From Pseudovibrio exalbescens (GTDB taxonomy: Bacteria; Pseudomonadota; Alphaproteobacteria; Rhizobiales; Stappiaceae): a stretch of DNA of 64,000 nucleotides. The translations under genes and the position numbers were made by a program. Positions 9,677-18,711 of the stretch are shown in pieces. The notes beneath the pieces are model-generated. The model worked only from the letters and a program-made list of their open reading frames with translations. It was not told the origin of the DNA and did not search any database. How positions within the stretch are numbered: the stretch's first letter is position 1; every line of letters begins with the position of its first letter. The DNA is taken from the NCBI RefSeq assembly GCF_028737195.1, contig NZ_JAQZAJ010000008.1, forward strand, positions 1 to 64,000, written 5' to 3'.

Positions 9677-11029
9677 ATGGCAGTCAGCGCATCAGAACAC
9701 GGCCTCATGCTTTCACAGATGAAGGCAGACCACAAGGCGTTGTCCAGCACGCTGGCCGCCCTTGCCCAGTCTCAGTTCCCGCCTAAAGCGCAGAAGATAC
9801 TGCGCAAGTTTCCGGCGTCTGAAGCGGCAAGCTATCTGGGTATCACCCCGCGCTATCTGGCGCTTTCTGCCGACGAAATGGGCCTTGAGATTGCCAAGAT
9901 CGGCCGCGGCGAACGCCGGTTCTACTCTTTGGAGCAGATGAACCAGATCCGCCGCTATCTTGCGGAAAAGGCGGGAGATGATGCGGCCAAGGCGCTGAAC
10001 TACGACCCGCGCCGCCGGGAAGGCGATGATCTGCAGATCTTCGCCTGCTCCAACTTCAAGGGCGGCTCCGCCAAGACCTGCACTTCCGTGCATCTGGCCC
10101 AGTATCTGGCCCTGCAAGGCTATCGTATCTTGCTGGTGGATCTGGACCCGCAGGGCTCTGCCTCCTCCATGCTGGGTGTGGTGCCAGAGCTGGTGGCCGA
10201 AGACGAGAGCCTTTACGCCGCCATTCGCTATCAGGACCCGCGGCCGCTGCGGGAGGTGGTGCAAAAAACCTATTTTGACAATCTGGACCTTGCGGTGGGC
10301 AGCCCGTTCCTGACCGAGTGGGAGTTTTTTGCCCCGCACTACGCCACCCTCGCCGGCCAGGAAGAGCCCGGCATTCGCAACCGCATTGCCGACATTGAAG
10401 ACGAGCGCAAGCAAAAGGGCATTTCCAACGCCCGCCTGCGCGAGCTGGAGGATGAGCTGGCCCGTGAAAACGCGGCGCTTTCTGACTGTTTGCAGCGCAA
10501 GCTGTATTTCACCCGCTTGCAGCTGGCCTTTGAAAATGTGGAGCCGGATTACGACGTCATCATCTGTGACACGCCGCCCAGCCTTGGGTATCTGTCCAAT
10601 GCCGCTTCGTTTGCCGCGGACCACCTTTTGGTGACCATCCACCCGCAATGGATCGACTGCGAGTCCATGGCCCAGTATCTGGCCACCTCCATTGCCCATA
10701 ACGAGTTTTTTGAGGAAACGGTTGCCAAGCAGCTGGGCCCGGAATATCTGGCGCCCAAGAGCCTGCAGTATCTCATCACCCGCCATGACAACACCAGCCG
10801 GCCGGAAACGGATGTGGTGACCATGCTGCGCAGTCAGCTGCAGAACGTGCTGACCAACACCATGTTGCGCAGCTCGGCCATTGCAGAGGCAGGCAACGTG
10901 CAGCAGACCCTTTATGAAGCCGACCGGACCAACTTTAACGGCAAGACCTATGACCGGGCGCTGGACTCGGTGAACAAGGTAAACGGCGAGATTGAAGACC
11001 TGCTCAAGGCCTATTGGGGACGCTCATGA
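9677..11029 (+). CDS. repA: RepA, ParA-type partition ATPase of a repABC replicon
   Basis: The 450-residue Walker-type ATPase segregates the plasmid together with RepB and autorepresses repABC. Residues 1-115 form the N-terminal winged-helix/MerR-like region (ASYLGITPRYLAL). The deviant Walker A is KGGSAKT at 128-134, Walker A' is LLVDLDPQGS, and Walker B is VIICDTPPSLGY. Length matches alphaproteobacterial RepA proteins. It ends in TCATGA, overlapping the repB start by 4 nt. A promoter with a 17-bp spacer lies 45 bp upstream. The gene order repA-repB-repC on one strand makes the assignment secure. Confidence 0.95.
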   Translation: MAVSASEHGLMLSQMKADHKALSSTLAALAQSQFPPKAQKILRKFPASEAASYLGITPRYLALSADEMGLEIAKIGRGERRFYSLEQMNQIRRYLAEKAGDDAAKALNYDPRRREGDDLQIFACSNFKGGSAKTCTSVHLAQYLALQGYRILLVDLDPQGSASSMLGVVPELVAEDESLYAAIRYQDPRPLREVVQKTYFDNLDLAVGSPFLTEWEFFAPHYATLAGQEEPGIRNRIADIEDERKQKGISNARLRELEDELARENAALSDCLQRKLYFTRLQLAFENVEPDYDVIICDTPPSLGYLSNAASFAADHLLVTIHPQWIDCESMAQYLATSIAHNEFFEETVAKQLGPEYLAPKSLQYLITRHDNTSRPETDVVTMLRSQLQNVLTNTMLRSSAIAEAGNVQQTLYEADRTNFNGKTYDRALDSVNKVNGEIEDLLKAYWGRS

Positions 11030-12126
11030 ACGACAAGCGCAAACAGAACAAGAGCAAGCTCAGCGCCATCATGACCGGCAACAACGCCGCCATGGCGCGC
11101 TCCGGCCCCGCCGTGGAGCCGGAAGACGTGCGCCCGAAGCCACGGGAGAAAAGCGCCGTTGGCCGGTTGGGGGCCGCGCTTCATTCCCTCACCGAGCAGC
11201 GCACGGAGCCGGTGGACCCGAGCCTTGTAATCAAGAACCTGGACGCCAAGCTGCTGCTGCCGTCGCTGGCGCTGGACCGCGCTTTTGAGCTGGTGGACGA
11301 GGAGCTGGACACCTTGGTGGAGAGCATTCGCCAGAACGGCCAGCAGGTGCCGGTGCTGGTGCGCCCTCACCCGGACCGCGCCGGGTACTATCAGATTGCC
11401 TATGGCCACCGCCGGGTGAAGGCCTGCCAGCAGTTGGACATTGCCGTGCGGGCCGTCGTGGAAGAGATGAGCGATGAGCAACTTGTTATCGCTCAAGGCA
11501 AGGAAAACGAAGAACGCAAAAACCTGACCTACATTCAGCAATGCTTCTTTGCCGCCGAGCTTTCCAAGACGTTTACCCGCGATGTGGTGGCCGCCGCCGT
11601 GGGCGCAGGCGACAAGACGCGGGTGTCTAAACTCACCAGCATCATCCGCCGGGTTCCGGTGGATCTTATTGAATCCATTGGCTCTGCGCCGGGCATTGGC
11701 CGGGTGAAGTGGGAAGCGCTCGCCAAGGCTTGTGAGGAGGAAAAACTCCCTGCCCGCTTGCGCAAGAGCGTGGCCAGCCTGAAGGCCTCCGGCAAGTGGG
11801 AGGCCATGGCGAGTGCCGATCGGTTCGCGTGGTTGCACGATCTGGCTCTCTCTACAGAGGTCACTGACGGGGAGTTATCCCCCTCCCCCAATGAGGAAGT
11901 AAACTCACGCCTGAAGGCTGGCTCTGGCAAGGCCGTGGTGTTGAAGGCAGCGGACGGCAAGCCGCTGGTGGAAGCGCGCGGCACGCGCACCTTCAAGATT
12001 GTTTGGCAGGATGAAGCCCGCGCGGCGGCGTTCTCCAGCTTCTTGAGTGGCAAGATGGAAGCGCTCTTGAAAGAGTTTGAGAAAGAACACACGAACGCCG
12101 GTAAGACCGAAAGGGACACGCCATGA
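11026..12126 (+). CDS. repB: RepB, ParB-type centromere-binding protein
   Basis: The protein binds parS sites and is moved by RepA. I chose ATG 11026 because it overlaps the repA stop (ATGA); an in-frame ATG at 11014 also exists. The N-terminal ParB/Srx domain contains the conserved GHRRVKAC box (CTP-binding arginine patch) near residues 126-133 and ENEERKNLTYIQQ about 40 residues later. A central HTH region follows, and then a C-terminal dimerisation part. The product is 366 residues, within the usual size range. repC follows after a 256-bp gap that holds the expected regulatory RNA region. Confidence 0.94.
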   Translation: MNDKRKQNKSKLSAIMTGNNAAMARSGPAVEPEDVRPKPREKSAVGRLGAALHSLTEQRTEPVDPSLVIKNLDAKLLLPSLALDRAFELVDEELDTLVESIRQNGQQVPVLVRPHPDRAGYYQIAYGHRRVKACQQLDIAVRAVVEEMSDEQLVIAQGKENEERKNLTYIQQCFFAAELSKTFTRDVVAAAVGAGDKTRVSKLTSIIRRVPVDLIESIGSAPGIGRVKWEALAKACEEEKLPARLRKSVASLKASGKWEAMASADRFAWLHDLALSTEVTDGELSPSPNEEVNSRLKAGSGKAVVLKAADGKPLVEARGTRTFKIVWQDEARAAAFSSFLSGKMEALLKEFEKEHTNAGKTERDTP

Positions 12127-12382
12127 GGTAGGCTGGAAAAAATTAGGCCCTGCAGACGGCAATCTGCAAGGCCTGAATTCAAGAGGCATTCAGAGCCGCA
12201 ACTCCGAAGTACCCGACTAGCACTCTCACCGTACTTCGATGCGCCGACAAAATCAATCGCCTTCACGCGGAGGCGAATCGATTTATTGCGCCCTGCCCTC
12301 TGAACCGCTGGAAACATGTGGAGCACGTCATCAAACGTGCGTTTTAAACGCGTCTTCGAACGGGACGTGGGAGGGTTTTGCT
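12127..12382. ncRNA. repB-repC intergenic region, likely site of the antisense ctRNA
   Basis: In repABC plasmids this gap encodes a small counter-transcribed RNA that controls repC; here its presence is inferred from position. What is visible: a hairpin GCACG (12323-12327) / CGTGC (12336-12340) followed by GTTTT, and a competing pairing of CACGTC (12324-12329) with GACGTG (12364-12369), which abuts the repC Shine-Dalgarno GGGAGGG. The two pairings are mutually exclusive, as expected for attenuator control. I could not place the exact ends or strand promoter of the RNA. Confidence 0.5.
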
Positions 12383-13660
12383 ATGCAAAATTCAACGGGT
12401 GTGGCTTCATTCCGCAAGCTGACCCCTGCCATGATGCGCGCACAGCAGTTGGCGCTGGCCAATGACATTGTTGAAACCAGCAAGGGCGAAGTGGCCATGG
12501 CTTTGAAGAAGGCCGCCCCTGCCCTGGGCATCGACGGCACTTGCTATCACATCCTGGACATTCTCATTGGCTTGACGGTGGCAGACGACTGGCGCCCGAA
12601 CCGCAAGCCCATTGTGGCCATTTCCAATGAGAAGCTCGCTGAATATGTGTGCCGCTCCAAGCGCACCGTCATGCGCTGTCTCAAGCGGCTGGTTGAAGCG
12701 GGTGTGATGGCCTATCGCGACAGCCCAACAGGGCGGCGCTATGTTCACCGCGGCGAGTTTCACAAGGGCAAGCTGGGGGAGATTGAGCGCGGCTTCGGGT
12801 TTGACTTTTCACCGGCGCGCCAGCGTGTTGCCGAGTTGAAGGAGCTGGGCGAAGCGTTTGCGCGGCGCTTAAAGCAGGAAAAAGACGCCCGCCGTACGGT
12901 GAACCGGTTGCTGCGTTCCATTGAAGACATGGCCGTTCTGGCGGCAAACGAAGGCTTGGACTTTTCTGAGGTGTTGCACGCGGTCAATCAGGCCAAGGAT
13001 GCGCCCATGCCCATTGTTCAAAAAGCAGACGTAATGCAGGGCCTCTATGAAATGGCACTGGGCGCGTTTGCAGCTCAAGAGGCTGAGTGTGATGCGAATG
13101 CCTGTTCTTCTTTTGAAGAAACGCCACCCGCGGGTGACATTTGCGACACCCCTTATAATAATACAAACCCTCAATCTCTTGAAAATATTAGTATGAAACG
13201 GAGATCGGCTCACGCCGATCAATCAAATCATGAAGATCCCGACAAAGCCGGGATCAAACGGGCTTTTGAAAAAGCGCCTAGCCGCAAGGTTTGGGCCAAG
13301 CCCTCTGAGCCTTCCCAGGAAGACAAGCTGCAAAACATTTCAGTTGGACTTCTCAAAACGGCGCTAACAGAACTTCAGGTGACGCTTGGGGTGGAGTTCA
13401 ATCGCTGGCAGGATGTGACGGCTCACACCACGGAGATGGCGCTGCTCATTGGCTTGTCTCAAGCCGGACTGGCTGAAGCTGAAAAGCGGGCAGGGGGCTA
13501 TGTGGCGGCCGCGGTGTTGGCAACCACCGCCGAAAAGGCGCTGCGCGATCCGGAGTTGATCTCCAGCCCAGGCGGGTACTTCCGCGCCTGTATTGACCGG
13601 GCGATGGATGGTGAGCTGGCCTTGCACAAATCTCTGTTTGGCCTGGCAAACGGCGCTTGA
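12383..13660 (+). CDS. repC: RepC, replication initiator
   Basis: RepC is the essential initiator protein of repABC replicons, and the origin usually lies inside its own gene. I chose ATG 12383 (MQNSTGVASFRKLTP) because GGGAGGG sits 8 bp upstream; the frame stays open further upstream through the regulatory RNA region, which is not coding. The product is 425 residues. The N-terminal domain has the typical FRKLTP start, DDWRPNRKPIVAISN and a winged helix (EYVCRSKRTVMRCLKRLVEAGV). A variable linker follows, then a conserved C-terminal domain with GGYFRACIDRA. An AT-rich patch near 13150-13200 inside the gene could be the unwinding region of the origin. Confidence 0.94.
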   Translation: MQNSTGVASFRKLTPAMMRAQQLALANDIVETSKGEVAMALKKAAPALGIDGTCYHILDILIGLTVADDWRPNRKPIVAISNEKLAEYVCRSKRTVMRCLKRLVEAGVMAYRDSPTGRRYVHRGEFHKGKLGEIERGFGFDFSPARQRVAELKELGEAFARRLKQEKDARRTVNRLLRSIEDMAVLAANEGLDFSEVLHAVNQAKDAPMPIVQKADVMQGLYEMALGAFAAQEAECDANACSSFEETPPAGDICDTPYNNTNPQSLENISMKRRSAHADQSNHEDPDKAGIKRAFEKAPSRKVWAKPSEPSQEDKLQNISVGLLKTALTELQVTLGVEFNRWQDVTAHTTEMALLIGLSQAGLAEAEKRAGGYVAAAVLATTAEKALRDPELISSPGGYFRACIDRAMDGELALHKSLFGLANGA

Positions 13661-13827
13661 ACGCGTGCATCAAAACCGGCGAGGGGTGCACGCGTGCACC
13701 ATTCCGCAAAAAGACCATATAAAACAATGGGATAGGTTTTTTACCCCGCCGCAATCCGCCGTTCTGCGTTGAAATTGCACGCGTTCAGCGTTGGTTTGAA
13801 CGAAACGCGGATGTTGAGCGTTCAAAC
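13657..13827. promoter_or_regulatory. Palindrome cluster after repC, candidate parS sites
   Basis: A perfect 16-bp palindrome GGTGCACGCGTGCACC lies at 13685-13700, 24 bp after the repC stop. It is flanked by TGAACGCGTGCA at 13658 and its exact inverse TGCACGCGTTCA near 13775. Further along, GTTTGAACG (13794-13802) and CGTTCAAAC (13819-13827) form a second inverted repeat. RepB/ParB sites are 16-bp palindromes, and in some repABC plasmids they lie downstream of repC. The sequence differs from the GTTNNNNGCNNNNAAC consensus I know for other repABC plasmids. Confidence 0.5.
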
Positions 13828-13951
13828 GGGTAGGGAGGTGTGTCTGCGTTTCATGCCGGCATTTGGGTGCCGGATCTCCAATAGGTTGTAGCGCGTCTGG
13901 TCAGGCGCTATCATTGCGGGATAATCCTGTTATTTATCCAGCGAGCAGCCC

Positions 13952-14929
13952 ATGCGATTTCTTATTCCCCTTGTTCTCGTTGTTGCTAGCCTTGTTGGTT
14001 CGGCACGAGCAGAACCTTTTGTTGAGACCTATCTTCGAGCTCAAGCAGGGGATGTGGAGGCTGCGTTCCGTCTGGCGCAATACTTCGAACAACAGAAGGA
14101 ACAGGTTCATCACGAAGCGGATGCCTTGCATTGGTACAAAATGGCCGCCAGGCAAGGACAGGTTGAAGCCCAGGTTTTGCTCGCTAAAAAGTATGCTGAA
14201 GGCGAGGGGGTCGTTAAGAGCTCTGTCCGCACGTTCAGGTGGTATCGAATGGCGGCAGAACAAGGTCACGTTGGGGCTCAATACGCGCTCGGTGAGATGT
14301 ACTATCTAGGCAAGGGCGTTCGCCAGAATTTTCCACGCGCGGCAAAATGGATGCGGGCTGCGGCTTTGCAAGGGGATTTGGAGGCGCAAGTGATGACGGC
14401 GTTTTTTTATGCCAGGGGCAGGGGCGTTTTACAGGATAGCGAAAAATCGTTTCAGCTTTATCGCCTTGCAGCATGGAGGGGGCACCATGAGGCGCAGGTC
14501 CGCCTCATGAATTTGCTGCTGGATGGGAACGGCGTAGAGAAAGATGAGCGTGCAGCATTCCGATGGGCCCTAAAAATTGCGCGAAGGGGGTCTGACGAAG
14601 GCCAGTATCAAGTCGGTGCCGGCTATCTGTTCGGCAGGGGTGGGGTGGCACGCGACCCTCAAAAAGCAATGGAATGGTTCATGAAGGCCGCGGAACAGGG
14701 AAACTATAAAGCGAAGCACAACATCGGCGTGATGTACGAGCATGGCGATGGCGTCAAACAAAATTTGCAAATGGCCTGCATGTGGTACACCATCGCCGCT
14801 TTTTGGGGCTCGCACAGATCCGACCACCATCTTCGAAAATTGAGACAGGTTCTGACCGAAGAACAATATGTAGAGGCCAGGCGTTGGGCCTTTCAATACA
14901 TGGAAGCAAAGGGGGAAGCTGCGCGTTGA
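13952..14929 (+). CDS. Secreted Sel1-repeat protein
   Basis: The 325-residue product has a signal peptide (MRFLIPLVLVVASLVGSARA) and about seven Sel1-like repeats of 36 residues with the usual pattern: W-(Y/F)-x-x-A-A-x-x-G-x-x-x-A-Q, then G-x-G-V. Known: Sel1 repeats form alpha-solenoids that mediate protein-protein contacts, often periplasmic and linked to envelope stress or exopolysaccharide regulation. The start fits the signal peptide. It stands alone between repC and a HEPN protein; the partner is unknown. Confidence 0.85.
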   Translation: MRFLIPLVLVVASLVGSARAEPFVETYLRAQAGDVEAAFRLAQYFEQQKEQVHHEADALHWYKMAARQGQVEAQVLLAKKYAEGEGVVKSSVRTFRWYRMAAEQGHVGAQYALGEMYYLGKGVRQNFPRAAKWMRAAALQGDLEAQVMTAFFYARGRGVLQDSEKSFQLYRLAAWRGHHEAQVRLMNLLLDGNGVEKDERAAFRWALKIARRGSDEGQYQVGAGYLFGRGGVARDPQKAMEWFMKAAEQGNYKAKHNIGVMYEHGDGVKQNLQMACMWYTIAAFWGSHRSDHHLRKLRQVLTEEQYVEARRWAFQYMEAKGEAAR

Positions 14930-15138
14930 TGATCCAACCCGATGTGAGATCCGTGAAGACCACGGTGCATGGTCCATTGAACAAACCGTTCCGCAAAGAG
15001 TTAGAGCCAGCCTTCAAGTTTCAATAGGGCAAGAAAAAGCAGGTACTGAAGCCTCAGTCCAAGTGTGCTGCCCGAGAGCAAAGAGTTTCGCGCCAAGTTG
15101 GCTCTGGAATGATATACGGGCCCATGACAGGGGGAAGA

Positions 15139-15660
15139 ATGGTAGAGATACCGAAACACGCCTTCGAATATGAAACTGTTCGCCGTCTTGGTGACATGCT
15201 GAGAACCACAAAAGAAGACTACGAGACCACCGAGTCCTATGCGCTTTTCGCCACTATCGTATGCTGGGTGATGCAACGAGCACGTACGCGGGACGACGAG
15301 AATGGCCCCAATAATGTGCAGGCGCGTGAAGTTGGGATTGCCTTGCAGGGAGTTCGGATCAGTGATGAACCATGGGAAGTAAAGCGCTTTCCAGAAATGT
15401 CGGCATTTGATTTTTTCGTTGAGGTCCGCAATGCCGTCGCCCACGGTGATGCACGCAATATCACGCCGTTGAATGAGGGGAACGTTTTAACTGGTCAGAG
15501 CATTCGAATTAAAGGAGAGTCGCTACTACTAAGGCGCGCCGACATGCAGCGGCTTGGAGGCGAACTTGCAAAGCTGTTTTGCGACACGATGGCTCAATAT
15601 GAGGAAGAAGGCGACCTGAGAGCACGTGCTGCAAAGATTGAGCGTGAGGAACCTGGTTGA
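15139..15660 (+). CDS. Hypothetical protein with HEPN-type RNAVAH motif
   Basis: The product is about 173 residues from ATG 15139, chosen because AGGGGGAAGA lies just upstream; in-frame ATGs at 15109 and 15124 would add 10 or 5 residues. It is mostly helical. Within FFVEVRNAVAHGDARNI it carries R-N-x-x-x-H, the conserved R-x4-6-H signature of HEPN domains, which often act as RNases in toxin-antitoxin and defence systems. No nucleotidyltransferase (MNT) partner is adjacent, so a stand-alone HEPN protein is the best description. Function is unproven. Confidence 0.6.
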   Translation: MVEIPKHAFEYETVRRLGDMLRTTKEDYETTESYALFATIVCWVMQRARTRDDENGPNNVQAREVGIALQGVRISDEPWEVKRFPEMSAFDFFVEVRNAVAHGDARNITPLNEGNVLTGQSIRIKGESLLLRRADMQRLGGELAKLFCDTMAQYEEEGDLRARAAKIEREEPG

Positions 15661-16057
15661 GCGACGTTTCCCAACTGTAAGTTTGTTCCTGCATCCAATC
15701 TCGCGAGACGGTGCATCGGCACAACCGCCCTAAGATCCTAGGGGTTCAAGCCTTATCGAGGCTCTGCTCTATTCTCGTTTGATGAACGAGGTAGACCGCC
15801 CTGATGTTGCTGAGGGCCGGGCCAACACCCTGACCATGAGGGGTGGAGTAGGGCAAGGCCAGTCGTACGCTAGCCGCGTTGCAGAAATCGCCGTTGATTG
15901 TACTCATGCAATTGTGCGAGGATCGGGATCTATTTCATCCACTCTTCATTTTCGGGCAGAACCATCACATTGGGCTCGCACAACTAATTGACATTTTGAG
16001 CATCTTGGGCACATAGGATCCAACAGACCCGCCACGCCTCTCAACGAGGCGCAACAG
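15661..16057. other. Intergenic stretch without recognised feature
   Basis: This is about 400 bp between the HEPN gene and the broken Abi gene. It contains one 70-codon open frame (15779-15991) with no recognisable motif or clear ribosome site. No terminator, tRNA or repeat was seen. Confidence 0.4.
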
Positions 16058-16420
16058 GTGGGTTTTTTATTGTCTACAATACCCTATCAAAAACCAGCTC
16101 TTGATATCGATGCGCAGCTCAACCTGTTGGAGCAGCGCGGCATGATCCTAGAGGACCGTGCCCGGGCGGAGCACTATCTGCGCTTCATTGGCTATTATCG
16201 GCTTTCGGGTTATTGGTTTCCCTTCCAGTATCGCGATGATGGTCCAGATCATGACAATTTCCGCCCAGGAACAGAATTTGAGAGGGTTCTCGACCGCTAT
16301 GTGTTCGATCGCCGTCTACGCCTGCTCATCATGGATGCTGCCGTTGCGACGAGGTTTTCCGGCACGCCCAACCACAGGACGCATCAACAGCACCAGCGAC
16401 TGCCACTTCATCACCTTTAG
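16058..16420 (+). pseudogene. Truncated Abi_2-family (AbiD/AbiF-like) abortive infection gene
   Basis: The N-terminal third of an Abi_2 protein is recognisable: L-N-L-L-E-x-R-G-M...A-x-x-Y-L-R-F-I-G-Y-Y-R-L-S-G-Y, then PGTEFERVLDRYVFDRRLRLLIMDA. These are signature blocks of AbiD/AbiF proteins, known in phage abortive infection and normally around 300 residues. After about 105 residues similarity stops at RFSG, and the sequence runs into a Tn3 transposase fragment on the other strand. The catalytic or C-terminal part is missing, so the gene is inactive. The start is unclear (GTG 16058 or a nearby TTG). Confidence 0.7.
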
Positions 16421-16422
16421 CC

Positions 16423-16840
16423 AATAACAATGTCGCACCCAGTGTCTCGCACCCGGCCAAGGTTGCAGCAATCTTTGATTGCGCCTCGGCAACACGGGCG
16501 TCGAAGATCTTCTGTGCCTCCCCGCCAGACCGACCGATCCCACGATCCGGTCATGGGTTTCGACAACGGTGTCAGCGATGGCGACCGACCACTCCACAAC
16601 ACAGATCGCAAGAATGGCCAAACGGCGATCACTCGTGATGTCTCGCAGCCCATCTGTGAAGTACCTTTCGCCCTCGCGACTAAATTGTGTGACCCGGTGT
16701 GCAGGAACATCGTCCAGGATTGCGGGAGATAGTGCAATCCGTTGCAGAAATTCCAACCGGTCGAGTTGGCGGTTGATGTCGGCAGAGTTCTTACCCACCT
16801 CGAATTGCCGCAACCAGATGAACCGGCTGCCCCGGGCACT
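16423..16840 (-). mobile_element. Tn3-family transposase (TnpA) N-terminal fragment, frameshifted
   Basis: The minus strand encodes ADINRQLDRLEFLQRIAL, ILDDVPAHRVTQFSREGERY, LRDITSDRRLAILAICVVEW and TVVETHDRIVGS, classic blocks of the N-terminal half of Tn3-family transposases. After DRIVGSV the reading shifts by one base near 16535 and continues as GEAQKIFDARVAEAQSKI. The DDE catalytic half, resolvase and inverted repeats are absent. This is a dead remnant separating the Abi_2 and DUF2336 fragments and marks an old insertion or deletion event. Confidence 0.75.
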
Positions 16841-16849
16841 GGCCAATGA

Positions 16850-17225
16850 GGTCAGTCAGGATCCGGGCGGCGATGCGCTGGCCATTGCTCTGAAGGCGCT
16901 CAATATCAGCGAAGCCGTGGCCGGAAACATCTTTGTCCGCCGGCTCGGAAGCCGCATGGGACTGGAGCAAATCCGCGGCTTGATGCGCCTGCACGCCCGC
17001 CTCAGCTTGTCGGCCGCGCAAATGCTGGTGAGAAGCTGGAGCCAGGCCGCACCGGCCAGCACACAGCCCGCGCATCATGAAGCGCTCACCACCGAGACCG
17101 ACGGCAACGCCCGGCTGCGCGGCACGTCCGATCCGAACCGCACCCAAACAACAGCGCCCCGGCCGCAAACCGGTACGGGCCTCACCGTCCAGCGGCAGAC
17201 CGAAACCGGCAAGCGCAGCGCTTGA
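16850..17225 (+). pseudogene. 3' fragment of a DUF2336-type gene
   Basis: The open frame here starts inside the Tn3 remnant. From about 16850 it reads DALAIALKALNISEAVAGNI, GSRMGLEQIRGLMRLHARLS, AAQMLVRSW and a low-complexity Thr/Gln-rich tail. This matches the C-terminal helices of alphaproteobacterial DUF2336 proteins as I know them (usually 350 residues or more), so the 5' part was lost where Tn3 sequence joined. No own start or ribosome site was seen. Confidence 0.5.
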
Positions 17226-17312
17226 GGCTGTGTAGCGAGCGCCGCTCCATCTGTTTCGTTTTGGGCGGTTTCCCATTAGCCTCCAGCGGGTCGTCAAACA
17301 GGAAACACGGTC

Positions 17313-18689
17313 ATGAAGCCTCTGTCGGATGAAAACCGGAGCTTGTGGATCATCTGCTCCATGGGGACTTTGTCCGGCCTGGTCTTGCTCGACGAAACCG
17401 TGCTCGGTGTCGCGATCCCGTCCATTCAGACGGCCCTCGGTCTGTCTCATGGCACGACGCACTGGATCGTGAATGCCTATTTCCTCACCTTGACCTGCCT
17501 GGCCGCGCTGGGTGGAAAGTGTGTCGACCTGTTTGGCTTGCGGCCCGTCCTGATTGCTGGCGGAACTGTTTTTGCCCTTGCAAGCCTTTTAGCGGGATTG
17601 GCCGAGAGCGGACCCATGCTGATCGCCATGCGGGCGCTTCAAGGGGGCGGGGCGGCCCTGTTGTTTGCTTTGTCACAGGCCGGCGCCAACATGGCGTTCC
17701 CGCCGGAAAAGCGTGGTCTGGGCATCGGAATTTATGCCGCCATTGCAACAACATCCCTTGCCATCGGTCCACTCATCGGCGGCGTTATCACACATTACGT
17801 CTCATGGAACTGGGTCTTCTGGCTGAACATTCCCATTGTCGCACTTGCCGGGGCGATTGCCTACAGTGTCTGGAAAGAACCGGACCACCCGCCAGAAAAA
17901 ACAGGTCTTGACTGGGTAGGCGGACTCTTGATGCTCATCGGCTTGTGCGGGCTCGTGTTTGCACTGATGGAGGGCTCCAGCCTCGGGTGGCTGAACATCA
18001 TCGTGCTTGCGAGTGCTGCCGCTGGCCTCCTAGGCTTGTTCTTGTTCGACCGATTTGAACTGCGCCAGCGCAACCCCCTGATTGACGTCCACCTGTTTCG
18101 GGTGCCCGCGTTCACATCGGCCTGCTTCGTTTTCATGTGCTGCCAATACGTCATGATCGTGATGGCGGTCTTTTTGCCGATCTTCCTGCAATCCGAAATG
18201 GGCTACACGGCAGCCCAGGCCGGCTTGGCGGTGGTCCTCGCCGTGGTACCAATCCCCCTCATCTCTGCCCAAGTCGGACGGCTTGCCGACAAGATCGGCT
18301 CGAGGCCGATCGTGATAACCGGAACCGTTCTGGGAGCGCTGGCCACTGTCTGCCTGGCTGTCCTGATGCCGCTGAAGTCCTATTGGCTGTTTGCGGGCGC
18401 GCTGGTCCCCTGGGGCATTGCGATGGTGTGCATCGCCGGACCTTCGCGCCGGATCGCGGTCAACTCTGCACCGGCCAACGAGCAGGGCCAGCTGAGCGGA
18501 ACGGTTGTTACCATCAGGTTGCTCGGGTCGACCATCGGCGTGGCCGCCTCAAGTGCGATGCTGACAGCCGGTTTCAGCATCCCCTTCGTGTTTGGCGTAT
18601 GTGCCGCGCTGCTGGTGGCGGCATTTGCCACCGCCATGTTCTTACTGTCCGAGGCTCCGGCGCAGCCTAGGGAGCCCGGCGCGGCCTAG
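17313..18689 (+). CDS. MFS drug efflux transporter, DHA2 (EmrB/QacA) type
   Basis: The 458-residue inner-membrane protein has about 14 hydrophobic helices. Motif A-like GGKCVDLFGLRP follows helix 2. Motif C-like LAIGPLIGGVITHYVSWNWVF marks proton antiporters of the DHA2 group, and a D-E-T in helix 1 (LDETVLGVAIPSI) is the typical D1 motif of this group. It probably exports toxic small molecules; the substrate cannot be told. A convergent hydrolase gene follows after 22 bp. Confidence 0.87.
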   Translation: MKPLSDENRSLWIICSMGTLSGLVLLDETVLGVAIPSIQTALGLSHGTTHWIVNAYFLTLTCLAALGGKCVDLFGLRPVLIAGGTVFALASLLAGLAESGPMLIAMRALQGGGAALLFALSQAGANMAFPPEKRGLGIGIYAAIATTSLAIGPLIGGVITHYVSWNWVFWLNIPIVALAGAIAYSVWKEPDHPPEKTGLDWVGGLLMLIGLCGLVFALMEGSSLGWLNIIVLASAAAGLLGLFLFDRFELRQRNPLIDVHLFRVPAFTSACFVFMCCQYVMIVMAVFLPIFLQSEMGYTAAQAGLAVVLAVVPIPLISAQVGRLADKIGSRPIVITGTVLGALATVCLAVLMPLKSYWLFAGALVPWGIAMVCIAGPSRRIAVNSAPANEQGQLSGTVVTIRLLGSTIGVAASSAMLTAGFSIPFVFGVCAALLVAAFATAMFLLSEAPAQPREPGAA

Positions 18690-18711
18690 GCTGCCAGGTG
18701 CAGGTTTGGCC

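Noticed and set aside
9713-10786. 357-codon minus-strand frame over repA
   Set aside because: Antisense shadow of a well-conserved ParA gene; composition is Gly/Gln/His-rich with no motif.
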